From the NCBI GenBank assembly GCA_963719855.1, contig CAVRDK010000004.1, positions 62,001 through 126,000 on the forward strand: a stretch of 64,000 nucleotides of DNA, in the 5' to 3' direction. The notes beneath the pieces were generated by a model. The model saw only the letters and a program-made list of their open reading frames with translations, searched no databases and was not told the DNA's origin. Shown in pieces: positions 17,057 to 25,700 of the stretch (its first letter is position 1; each line of letters begins with the position of its first letter). A program made the translations under genes and the position numbers. The DNA comes from CAIQPV01 sp963719855 (GTDB lineage: Bacteria > Pseudomonadota > Gammaproteobacteria > Burkholderiales > Gallionellaceae).

Positions 17057-17473
17057 ATGAAAGCACGCATCAAATGGGTAGAACAGGTTTCATTTCTAGG
17101 TGAAACTGAAAGCGGACATGCCGTCCTGATGGACGGATCGCCTGCAGTAGGTGGCCGCAACCTCGGTCCTCGCCCGATGGAAATGCTGCTGCTGGGCGCC
17201 GGGGGTTGCACCAGCTTCGATGTGATCTCCATCCTGAAGAAAAGCCGCCAGGCGATTTCTGATTGCTATGTAGAATTGAGCGCAGAACGCGCCGAAGAAG
17301 ACCCCAAGGTGTTCACCAAAATTCACATGCATTTCGTGGTGAAGGGCAGGGATCTTAAGCCCGAACAAATCGAACGCGCCATCAAACTATCTGCGGAAAA
17401 ATATTGCTCGGCGTCTATCATGCTAGGCAAGATGGCGAACATCACGCATGATTTTGAAGTGGTGCAGGAGTAG
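17057..17473 (+). CDS. OsmC-family peroxiredoxin-like protein
   Basis: A 138-aa protein of the OsmC/Ohr fold, with the two conserved cysteines in GAGGCTSFD (about residue 53) and EKYCSASIM (about residue 117). These act as peroxidatic and resolving Cys in organic-hydroperoxide or hydrogen-peroxide reduction. The N-terminal strand pattern (RIKWVEQVSFLGETESGH) fits the YhfA-like branch. It follows the ydcF-like gene by 22 bp on the same strand, with ribosome-binding site ACGGGG before ATG 17057. Confidence 0.85.
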   Translation: MKARIKWVEQVSFLGETESGHAVLMDGSPAVGGRNLGPRPMEMLLLGAGGCTSFDVISILKKSRQAISDCYVELSAERAEEDPKVFTKIHMHFVVKGRDLKPEQIERAIKLSAEKYCSASIMLGKMANITHDFEVVQE

Positions 17474-17594
17474 CCGCCTGCCTCGATAGGATGAAAGTCT
17501 TTCTCTACCTTTTATATTCGATAACAGCAATTCAATGTAATATCCTGGGTGGCCTCTTCCAGCAATAGTTAACCCGAATTGTCCATTCGACAAA

Positions 17595-17698
17595 CATCCC
17601 CTCCCCCTTGCGGGGGGAGGGCTAGGGAGGGGGTAGAAACGCGTTATTTCACCACTTCTACCCCCATCCTAACCTTCCCCCTGCAAGGGGGAAGGGAT
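17595..17698. repeat. Hairpin repeat C, copy 1
   Basis: A roughly 104-bp imperfect palindrome: CATCCCCTCCCCCTTGCGGGG leads into a GGGGGTAGAAA arm, which is matched by TTCTACCCCCATCCTAACC and the CCCCCTGCAAGGGGG end. It lies between the osmC-like gene and the parvulin gene in a 349-bp gap that holds no other gene. Further copies are at 21861-21963 (flanks alike), 29120-29248 and, within a larger composite, 18742-18983 and 45742-45986. Confidence 0.85.
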
Positions 17699-17822
17699 AA
17701 ATCGGCTCTGATAGATTTTTTGGGGTTATTACTTGATGCATAACACAACGCTTGGCCGCACACCTAAATGCGACCTTACTGATTGCAAGTACTCTATTTT
17801 TTATCTTTCTAAGGATCTGTAA

Positions 17823-18692
17823 ATGATGTCTATTAAGTTTCGTATTCTGTTGATAAGCGCAATTTCCCTGCTCAGCTTGAGCGCCTGTAATGTTGGCGAA
17901 CACAGCAAGAGCGCAACCACTTCCCCAACGGGAGGTGTCGCTGCCACCGTAAACGGCACCCCTATCAGCAAGGATAGTGTTGACCATATAGTTGGACAGC
18001 GCATAGCAATGGGGCAACCTGACAACCCTGAAATACGCACAGCCATCATCAACCAACTGGCCAGGCAGATGCTCGTATCTCAGGAAGCACTCAAGAAAAA
18101 AATGGATGAGACACCTGAAGTGATCGACCAGATCAATCTGGCCAAACAGTCCATCCTGGCCAACGCCTTCGTTCAGGACTACTTCAAGAACAGTCCAGTC
18201 AGCGACGACATGCTGAAAGCCGAGTATGACAAGATCAAGGCTCAGATGTCAGGCACCGAATACAAGGCACGCCACATTCTGGTGGATAAGGAAGCCGAAG
18301 CCAAGGACATCATCGCCAAACTGAAAATAAACGCCACGCAGTTCGACAAGCTGGCCAAAGAAAAATCCAAAGATTCTGGTTCCAGCAATAAGGGCGGCGA
18401 TCTGGGCTGGTTCGACCCGCATGGCATGGTGCCGGAATTCGGTGCTGCCGTCGCCAAGCTCGGAAAAGGCAAATTCACGCTTGAACCAGTCAAGACGCAA
18501 TTCGGCTATCACGTAATTCTGTTGGAGGATTCCCGCGCCAAGCAACCCCCCGCCTTCGAGCAAGTCAAATCTCAACTGGCCAAGCAGTTGCAAGAGCAAA
18601 ACCTGAAGAAACTGATCGACGACATGACTGCCAAAGCCAAGATCGAGATCACCGCCCCACCGGCAGTGGCACCAGCCAAGAAATCAGAATAA
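17823..18692 (+). CDS. Lipoprotein peptidyl-prolyl isomerase (parvulin, PrsA/EpsD-like)
   Basis: A 289-aa exported protein. The signal MMSIKFRILLISAISLLSLSAC ends in a lipobox (SLSAC), so it should be lipid-anchored. Residues about 40-150 form the SurA/PrsA-like chaperone part, and about 145-245 form a rotamase domain (KARHILVDKEAEAKDI, KDSGSSNKGGDLGWF, FGYHVILLEDSR). It catalyses prolyl isomerisation in folding of exported proteins. The C-terminus is Ala/Pro/Lys rich. A close relative is the EpsD family in exopolysaccharide clusters, but no such cluster is next to it. Confidence 0.88.
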   Translation: MMSIKFRILLISAISLLSLSACNVGEHSKSATTSPTGGVAATVNGTPISKDSVDHIVGQRIAMGQPDNPEIRTAIINQLARQMLVSQEALKKKMDETPEVIDQINLAKQSILANAFVQDYFKNSPVSDDMLKAEYDKIKAQMSGTEYKARHILVDKEAEAKDIIAKLKINATQFDKLAKEKSKDSGSSNKGGDLGWFDPHGMVPEFGAAVAKLGKGKFTLEPVKTQFGYHVILLEDSRAKQPPAFEQVKSQLAKQLQEQNLKKLIDDMTAKAKIEITAPPAVAPAKKSE

Positions 18693-18741
18693 TGGATAAA
18701 GGGGTACTACCAAAAGCTAAAGTTTAATATTTCGAAAGGCA

Positions 18742-18983
18742 GATAAAACCGTGAGCCGCCTGAAGGCGGCTGTTTTCCTCCTTCCCCCTATCAGGGGGAA
18801 GGCTGGGATGGGGGTAGAAATCTTGATTATGCTCATGCTTAGTTTCTACCCCCTCCCTAACCCTCCCCCTGCATGGGGGAGGGAATGATGTTGCTGAATT
18901 TTAACGTTGTTTTTTAATGGCCGCCGGAACGATCAAACCTAACTGAGTCCCCCGGCATAGCCGGGGGTTTACCTAACTGAATT
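18742..18983. repeat. Composite hairpin repeat, copy 1 (contains hairpin C)
   Basis: About 242 bp shared with 45742-45986. In order: AAACCGTGAGCCGCCTGAAGG hairpin, hairpin C with loop TTGATTATGCTCATGCTTAG, a spacer around AACGTTGTTTTTTAATGG, a CCTAACTGAG direct repeat flanking the CCCCCGGCATAGCCGGGGG hairpin, and the end ACTGAATTAT. The repeat runs into the ATG of the MFS gene: its last two bases, AT, form the first two bases of that start codon. The inner hairpin followed by TTT could stop transcription from the parvulin gene. Confidence 0.85.
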
Positions 18984-20192
18984 ATGCACCCCCCGCTTAC
19001 CCCGCAACGCGAAAACTACCTGCTGCTCACTCTTGCTGGCATTCAGTTCATCAACATCCTCGATTTCATGATCATGATGCCGCTCGGACCTATCCTGATG
19101 AGTTCGTTCGGCATGAGTACGCATGAGTTCGGCCTTCTTGTCTCGTCATACAGCTTCAGCGCCGCCTTGTCGGGATTGTTGGCTGCGACGTTTGTGGATC
19201 GCTTCGAACGCAAACGATTGTTGCTAACGGTATTTGTTCTGTTCGGTTTGTCGACGCTGGCATGTGGCCTGGCACCTGGTTATTCAACATTGATTGTTGC
19301 GCGGGGTCTGGCAGGAGTATTTGGCGGCGTAATAGGGGCGATGGTACAAACCATAGTTGGCGATGTGATTCCGTTCGAACGTCGCGCACGAGCCAGCGGC
19401 GTGGTGGCAACTGCTTTTTCGCTTTCCACAGTTGCCGGTGTGCCTCTGTCGTTGTGGCTGGCCAATCACATAGGATGGCGCGCGCCTTTTATCCTGATTG
19501 CTGGGATGGCCGTATTTTTCGCCATCATCGGCCTGCGCATCTTGCCGGAACTGCGCCAGCACATCAGTGCAAATAAGCGCAGCCATCCATTTGCGGAAAT
19601 GTTTGCTGTATTGCGCGACGCTAACCATCTGCGAGCCTTGCTGCTTTCGGCGTTGATCATTTTTTCCGGCTTCACGGTGATTCCCTACCTCACCCTTTAC
19701 GCGGTAAGAAACGTCGGCATTTCGCAACATGACATCCCGTTCGTCTACCTCGCAGGCGGTGCGGCAACGTTAATTACCGCACGACGGATCGGTCATTGGG
19801 CTGATCTGCGCGGCAAGGTAAAAATCTATCGGCTGGTCGCCGCCGCCGCGTTGTTGCCATTGTTTGTGGTTAGCCATATCGGAATAGAACCGCTATGGTT
19901 GTGGATGATTTGCACCACGACATTTTTCGTGCTGGTTTCTGGACGCATGATTCCTGCGATGGCCATTGTCACCTCGGCTGCACAGCCGAAATTGCGCGGC
20001 ACCTTCATGTCACTCAACTCCACAGTGCAATCATTCGCCATGGGCTTGGCCACCACGCTGGCAGGTTTTATCATCACACAAGACAGCGCGGGAGGAATCA
20101 TCGGATATAAGACGGTAGGGTATATAGCGATGGCAGCAAATGTTTTAGCGATCATGTTTGTTTCGCGCATCGCGATGCACGATCAAAAATAG
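18984..20192 (+). CDS. MFS transporter (DHA1-type drug/arabinose-efflux-like)
   Basis: A 402-aa protein with about twelve membrane helices. The loop after helix 2 reads DRFERKRLLL, the A-like motif of the major facilitator superfamily, and ARGLAGVFGGVIGAMVQTIVGDVIPFERRARASG covers the motif-C region of helix 5 and the following loop. The sequence resembles AraJ/YdhP-type exporters. Substrate unknown. It starts immediately at the end of the composite repeat with no clear ribosome-binding site, and its stop codon is followed within three bases by element B, so repeats bound the gene on both sides. Confidence 0.85.
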   Translation: MHPPLTPQRENYLLLTLAGIQFINILDFMIMMPLGPILMSSFGMSTHEFGLLVSSYSFSAALSGLLAATFVDRFERKRLLLTVFVLFGLSTLACGLAPGYSTLIVARGLAGVFGGVIGAMVQTIVGDVIPFERRARASGVVATAFSLSTVAGVPLSLWLANHIGWRAPFILIAGMAVFFAIIGLRILPELRQHISANKRSHPFAEMFAVLRDANHLRALLLSALIIFSGFTVIPYLTLYAVRNVGISQHDIPFVYLAGGAATLITARRIGHWADLRGKVKIYRLVAAAALLPLFVVSHIGIEPLWLWMICTTTFFVLVSGRMIPAMAIVTSAAQPKLRGTFMSLNSTVQSFAMGLATTLAGFIITQDSAGGIIGYKTVGYIAMAANVLAIMFVSRIAMHDQK

Positions 20193-20194
20193 AC

Positions 20195-20377
20195 ATGTCT
20201 CTGAACAATTCTCAGGGTGAGTACCACCGAACCGCTTCCCCCTTTGCCTCGCAGAGGTTCTTGCACCCTCTGGGTGTAAAAGGAGGACTGAGGGAGATTT
20301 TGCGCGTCTCAAATCCCCCCTACCCCCCTTTATCAAAGTGGGGAACAACCGCATCCTGAAAAGATTTTCAGAGGCAT
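20195..20377. repeat. Dispersed element B, copy 2
   Basis: A 183-bp element with 11-bp terminal inverted repeats ATGTCTCTGAA and TTCAGAGGCAT (10 of 11 pair). Inside are the block CTCGCAGAGGTTCTTGCACC and the inverted G-rich/C-rich arms, as in copy 1 at 16092-16270. It starts three bases after the MFS stop codon. No coding capacity is evident. It looks like a non-autonomous mobile element. Confidence 0.82.
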
Positions 20378-20466
20378 AAAAATAAATAGCATTTCCGAAG
20401 GGTGCGCACAGCGCACCCTGCTTTCACGTAAAATAGCGCCTGTTTCCATTTACACGATCCTACTCC

Positions 20467-21837
20467 ATGACTTTGACTGCCCTCACCGCCCTATCTCCGC
20501 TGGACGGACGCTACCACGGCAAGGTAGATGCCTTGCGCAATTACTTCAGCGAATTCGGTTTGATCCGTTACCGCGTGCTGATCGAAATTGAATGGCTCAA
20601 AGCCTTGAGCGCCGAAGCAGGCATTGCGGAAATTGCTCCGTTCTCCACCGAGACGGTTGCGCAACTCGACCAGTTCGCCGCACAATTCAGCGAGGCCGAT
20701 GCGGAAGAAATCAAGGCCATCGAGAAGCGCACCAACCATGATGTGAAGGCTATCGAATACTGGTTGCGCGAAAAATTGTCGGCCAATCCGGAAACCGCGA
20801 CCGCGTTAGAGTTCATCCATTTCGCCTGCACTTCGGAAGACATCAATAACCTGAGCCATGCATTAATGCTGCAACATGCACGCGCCAATGTGATGCTGCC
20901 TACACTAGACACACTCATCAGCAAGCTGCGCAATATCGCCCACCAACAGGCCGATTTGCCGATGCTGTGCCGCACCCACGGACAGACCGCCACGCCCAGC
21001 ACGCTGGGCAAGGAAATGGCTAACGTGGTGCACCGTCTGCAAATCGCGCAAGCACGTTTGTCCAAAGTGGAAATACTCGGCAAGATCAACGGCGCGGTGG
21101 GCAACTACAACGCGCATCTTTCAGCTTACCCGAATGTAGATTGGGAAAATTTCGCCAAGAAATTCGTCGAGGCGCGCGGCATCGCTTTCAACCCCTACAC
21201 CATCCAGATCGAGCCGCACGATTACATGGCCGAACTGTTCGATGCGTTTGCGCGTATCAACACCATCCTGATCGACCTCAACCGCGACATCTGGAGCTAC
21301 ATCTCGCTGGGTTATTTCAAGCAGCGCGTCATCGCGGGCGAAGTCGGCTCGTCCACCATGCCGCATAAAGTGAATCCCATCGACTTCGAAAACTCGGAAG
21401 GCAACCTCGGACTGGCGAACGCGCTGCTGCGCCACCTCTCCGAGAAGCTGCCGATCTCGCGCTGGCAGCGCGACCTCACCGACTCCACCGTGCTGCGCAA
21501 TATGGGTGTAGCAATGGGCTACACCCTGCTGGCCTATGAGTCATGCCTGAAAGGGCTGGGCAAACTGGAAGCCAACCCGCAACGGGTGGCGGAAGATTTA
21601 AACAACAGTTGGGAAGTGCTGGCCGAGCCGATCCAGACCGTGATGCGCCGCTACAACATCGACAATGCCTACGACAAACTGAAAGACCTGACACGCGGCA
21701 AAGGCGGCATCAATCGCGACAGCTTGCGTGCTTTCATTCAGACACTGAATATTCCGGCAGCGGAAAAACAGCGCTTGAGCGAACTGACACCGGAAACTTA
21801 TATCGGCAAGGCAGCGGAGTTAGCGAAAAAGATTTAA
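20467..21837 (+). CDS. purB: Adenylosuccinate lyase
   Basis: A 456-aa enzyme, the length of E. coli PurB. It splits SAICAR to AICAR plus fumarate and adenylosuccinate to AMP plus fumarate in purine synthesis. It starts MTLTALTALSPLDGRYHGKV. The fumarase-superfamily signature GSSTMPHKVNPIDFEN is at about residues 295-310, with the flexible active-site loop before it, and FACTSEDINNLSHAL carries the substrate-binding Thr-Ser. It is followed by hairpin repeat C. Confidence 0.97.
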   Translation: MTLTALTALSPLDGRYHGKVDALRNYFSEFGLIRYRVLIEIEWLKALSAEAGIAEIAPFSTETVAQLDQFAAQFSEADAEEIKAIEKRTNHDVKAIEYWLREKLSANPETATALEFIHFACTSEDINNLSHALMLQHARANVMLPTLDTLISKLRNIAHQQADLPMLCRTHGQTATPSTLGKEMANVVHRLQIAQARLSKVEILGKINGAVGNYNAHLSAYPNVDWENFAKKFVEARGIAFNPYTIQIEPHDYMAELFDAFARINTILIDLNRDIWSYISLGYFKQRVIAGEVGSSTMPHKVNPIDFENSEGNLGLANALLRHLSEKLPISRWQRDLTDSTVLRNMGVAMGYTLLAYESCLKGLGKLEANPQRVAEDLNNSWEVLAEPIQTVMRRYNIDNAYDKLKDLTRGKGGINRDSLRAFIQTLNIPAAEKQRLSELTPETYIGKAAELAKKI

Positions 21838-21860
21838 CCCGGATTGTTCATTAAATAAAA

Positions 21861-21963
21861 CATCCCCTCCCCCTTGCAGGGGAGAGGGCTAGGGAGGGGG
21901 TAGAAACGCGTTATTTCACCATTTCTACCCCCATCCTAACCTTCCCCCTGCAAGGGGGAAGGG
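21861..21963. repeat. Hairpin repeat C, copy 3
   Basis: A 103-bp imperfect palindrome closely matching copy 1, including the loop ACGCGTTATTTCACCA. Flanks are also shared: TAACCCGRATTGT before and ARGGGAYAAATCGGCTC after. It lies 24 bp downstream of purB, where the GC-rich stem could act as a transcription barrier between purB and the convergent fecR-like gene. Confidence 0.85.
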
Positions 21964-22014
21964 ACAAATCGGCTCAATGGATTACCTTTTCTAAGCGCAC
22001 GCGCAACGGTTAAC

Positions 22015-22743
22015 CTATTTCACCGTACAAGAATTGCTGTCGGAAGCCCCCATACCGTTGCCTGATCCCTTGTTGCTGCTGATGGAAGGAGGCATGGTCA
22101 CCTGTATGCCCTGCGAAGGCGGCACCAGCCTTGGAGCGACATTGGGGCCGGGCGTAAAGCTGAAAGAACCGGCAGGCACTTCGATGGAACCGGCTGCGTT
22201 GCTTATGACGGTCTTGCCCGAAGCAGTGTCGGTATATAACCCGTTCCCCGGCGCATGACCTAAGACAGTTGGAATGTTGGCGCAGTCGTTGTTGCACAGC
22301 AGCGCGCCGAAGTGGGTGCCGCGAATACCGATAGTCGCCGTCGCCGTGTTCATCTTGAAGGCGTCCGGGCTGCGCTTGCCGAGCAGACCCGTCACCGAGC
22401 GCAGCCCACCCTTGACCAGGCTAAGCAGAATGTTGTCCTGATGCTGCTCGGTGGCGTCGGGTTTGTAAGCATAGGCGTCCACCTTGAACACCGTCTCGGG
22501 CCGCAGCACCACTTCTCCGCCATCCACGAACTTGATGCGGGCGAAAGTATTCTTCTCCGTCCGCAAGGTATCGCCTTCCAATATTTCAGACTTGACCGAA
22601 AGCAACTTGCTCGTGCCGTCCGCGTGCGTCGCGCGGATTACACCGCCCAAGTGCGTGATAGTACCCACGCCTTCCGCCCAGGCCAGTGCGGGAAGCAGCA
22701 AGCCTATCAAACAAAACAAATTAACATTTATTAGGTTTCGCAT
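22015..22743 (-). CDS. Secreted FecR-domain protein
   Basis: A 242-aa protein with a signal peptide (LFCLIGLLLPALAWAEG). Residues about 30-140 form a FecR domain: TITHLGGVIRA, EGDTLRTEKNTFARIKFVDGG and EVVLRPETVFKVDAYAY. No anti-sigma membrane region is present, so this is the periplasmic type often found beside adhesins. The start ATG 22743 overlaps the tpsA stop by 23 bp; the frame runs further upstream but that part lies within tpsA and is Ala/Arg-rich noise. It is the last gene of the tpsB-tpsA-fecR operon and probably assists secretion or surface display. Confidence 0.82.
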   Translation of the reverse strand: MRNLINVNLFCLIGLLLPALAWAEGVGTITHLGGVIRATHADGTSKLLSVKSEILEGDTLRTEKNTFARIKFVDGGEVVLRPETVFKVDAYAYKPDATEQHQDNILLSLVKGGLRSVTGLLGKRSPDAFKMNTATATIGIRGTHFGALLCNNDCANIPTVLGHAPGNGLYTDTASGKTVISNAAGSIEVPAGSFSFTPGPNVAPRLVPPSQGIQVTMPPSISSNKGSGNGMGASDSNSCTVK

Positions 22744-25700
22744 TTTGCTTGCCCTTGTTGTCATCTTTACCATTGGCAGTATCGCCCTTATCCTTGTCGC
22801 CCTTATCTTTGTCGCCCTTGCCTTTGTCGCCGCTGCCAGATTGTCCACTCGACGTATCGCTGCCCGAAGTAGCACTGCCTGTTGTACCACTGCTACCGGA
22901 CGAGCCATTCGCCGTTGTTGCAGAGCCTGAATCCGTGCCGCCAAATGTTCCGGTCGTGCCGCCGATACTGCCCCCTGACGAATCAAATGTCCCTGCGCCG
23001 CTACTGCCTGATGGAGGAGGGGCAACAACGATGACAATAGGCGGAGGAGGTGGTGCTACAGAAGTCACCGTTACAGGGGGCGGCAAAATAGCATTCAGAA
23101 GAGTCGCCAGATTCTGTGACTGAAAGTAGGTGACATGCAGCCCCGCGCCCTCAACGGCTGGCGTACTCTGATCAACGGTAAAAATACCGCTTCCCCCCAC
23201 CGTGGTTGTAAGCGTATTGACCCCGTCAATCACCACGCCGCCGCTGGAACGCCCCAGGAAATTCAGGGTAGTGGTAGCCGGCACGTCGGCGAGGATATAA
23301 GAAGGTGACCCGCTGCTAGCGACGGTATCGTTGAGATAGAGCGTCGAAGTCGGGCCGGTGAATGTGAGAGAGACATCGTTACCAGCTCGAATATAGGAAC
23401 CGTTGTTAAGACGGATATCTCCGGTCACCATCGCCGTGACATTGGTTCCAGCAGATATACTACTACCAAGGTCGGCAAGGATGGAACCGGCACTAATATC
23501 GACGTTTTGGGCCGATATGCTACCGCCACTCATGGTCAGACTGGAAGCAGCGATCTGGGTGTTGTACGACGAAGAGGTACTGCCACTGCCCTCTATAGTG
23601 ACCGTGGGGGCGACCAGCACTAAATTTCCGCCATAGGCGTCAACGCTGCCGCTGATATCCAACAAACTACCGGCAACCAAGGCTAAGTTGCCAGAGGTGC
23701 TGAGACAGCAAGTCATATACATATCCCCAGTGGCACCAATCAGGACGCTGTCTGGAGTGGACACCAATATATTGTCGTACTCCGTAAGGTTTCCTGCCAC
23801 CAGAATGGCGATGTCCCCGTGGTTGGTAGTAGCGGAAATGCTGGTGTAGGTATCATCTATGTCGCCGACATGAATGAAGGTGAGCGGCCCGCCGTTGATC
23901 GAGTTATCGGTAAGCGTAACCGAACTCGGCGCGCCCGCCGAGGTCGAGTCGGTGGCGACATTGCGGATGCTGATACCGCCGTAGGTGGCGCCACCGATTA
24001 AGTTAGGAGCTACCTCGGCATCGATAGTACCTCCTGCTGCCACCATGGTATCGGCACTGATGGCCAATTTACCGGACGCACCCCCATTGATACTGTACAA
24101 AGTGATATTGTTTGCCGTGATGTTATTGGTGCTGCCGTTGTCGTCGTAGATCGCGCCGTCTGCCGTTATTGAAACATCACCTCCCGTGGAAGTCAGTACC
24201 CCAAGGCCGATGTCACTACCGGAAGCGGCAGTCGAGGTGACGGTAATGCCGACCGGTGCAGTCATTGAGACAAGGTGAACAGTCCCATCGGTATTGTAGG
24301 CGATGGACTGATCGGCAGAAGCCGTCACGGACCCGACCTGATTGAGTCCTAATAGGCTAATGCTTGCCCCACTGTAGGAAGCTGTGGCAACAAGGGAGAC
24401 TGTATTCATCATGCTTAACGAATCCTGGGAGATACCGCCAACTCCGGTCGCGGTCATCGCCAGCGTCCCGGCTGGCCCACCCGTGAGAACGCCGATCCCG
24501 GCACCGTTAGTCATGGATATGTCAGCCGCCGTGATATTGATGGCGGGCGTCCCATACGCGGAGCCGATCAATGCCGGGCTGGTCGAGCCGCTGTCTCCTA
24601 TCATGATCAGGCTACCACCGATATTGAGGGTGATGTTCGTCCCGGACTCCTCACCAATTACCACCGGGGCACCAATCCCATATTGGCCGACAGCACTGCT
24701 GCCGCCGCCAGTCATGGAAAGATTGCCGGCGGTCGTGATGCTCTGGCCCGCCTTGCCGGTAAGCATGGCACCGCCAAACGTGGTTGAATCTCCGCCGCCA
24801 ACCATAGTGATGGAACCAGCGATGATAGTTTGCGTTCCGTCGGAGTGGATTTCTGCCTCGTTGCCGACACCATCATTAGAGTAGGATGAGTTAAAGTAAC
24901 CGCCGCTGCTACCACCGGTGATCGCGATGTCACCGGTGGTAGTGATGTGCTGAGCGACACTGCTCTTGTTCTCGATACTTGCATAGTTACCGTTGCCGCC
25001 GCTGCCGCCGTTGACTTTAATCGTCGTGGCGGTAATGGTCTGACCGCCATAGCTCTGAATAGCGGCCCAGTTCCATGTGGCACAAGTGTTACAGATGAGC
25101 GCCCCCTGCACGTTATTAGTGTAGACGTAGGCATTTTGGCCTAAGTTGTTAGAACTGCCGCCGGTAACCTGAATATCCAGCGTGCTAGCTCCGGTGGTGG
25201 CGTAATTGATTGTCTGCAAGCCGGATGATTCGACACTGGCGGCGGCGCCGCTGTATCCGGAATCATTGCCGCCTTGGATAATCATCGTGTGAGTAATCCC
25301 CGATCCAGTGAAATTGATCGTCTGGGTGCCATTGGATTGCAGCGCTGTCCAATTGGATGTGGCAGTAAGGTTCAGGTTGCCACCGACATTGATTGTCTGG
25401 GTGCCTGTATTTATTTGTGTATCGGTGATATTAAAGTCACGACCGGCAGTGGCTAATAGCGCCCCCGTACCCATGATCGGTGCGGTAATGTTGATATCAC
25501 GATACGCGTTCAGGGTAAGGCTGTTGGCGCTGTTGCTCCAAGTCACACTATCACTGACGAAGATGTCGCCGTTGCTGCCTGTTGTCCCATAACGATTGGT
25601 CGACGAATCGGTTCCGGTGGTAACTGTACTGATGACGACGCTGTTGGAGTTCAGCAACCCTGAGAGTATCAAGCCTGTGATGTCGCCGCCAGAGCTCGCA

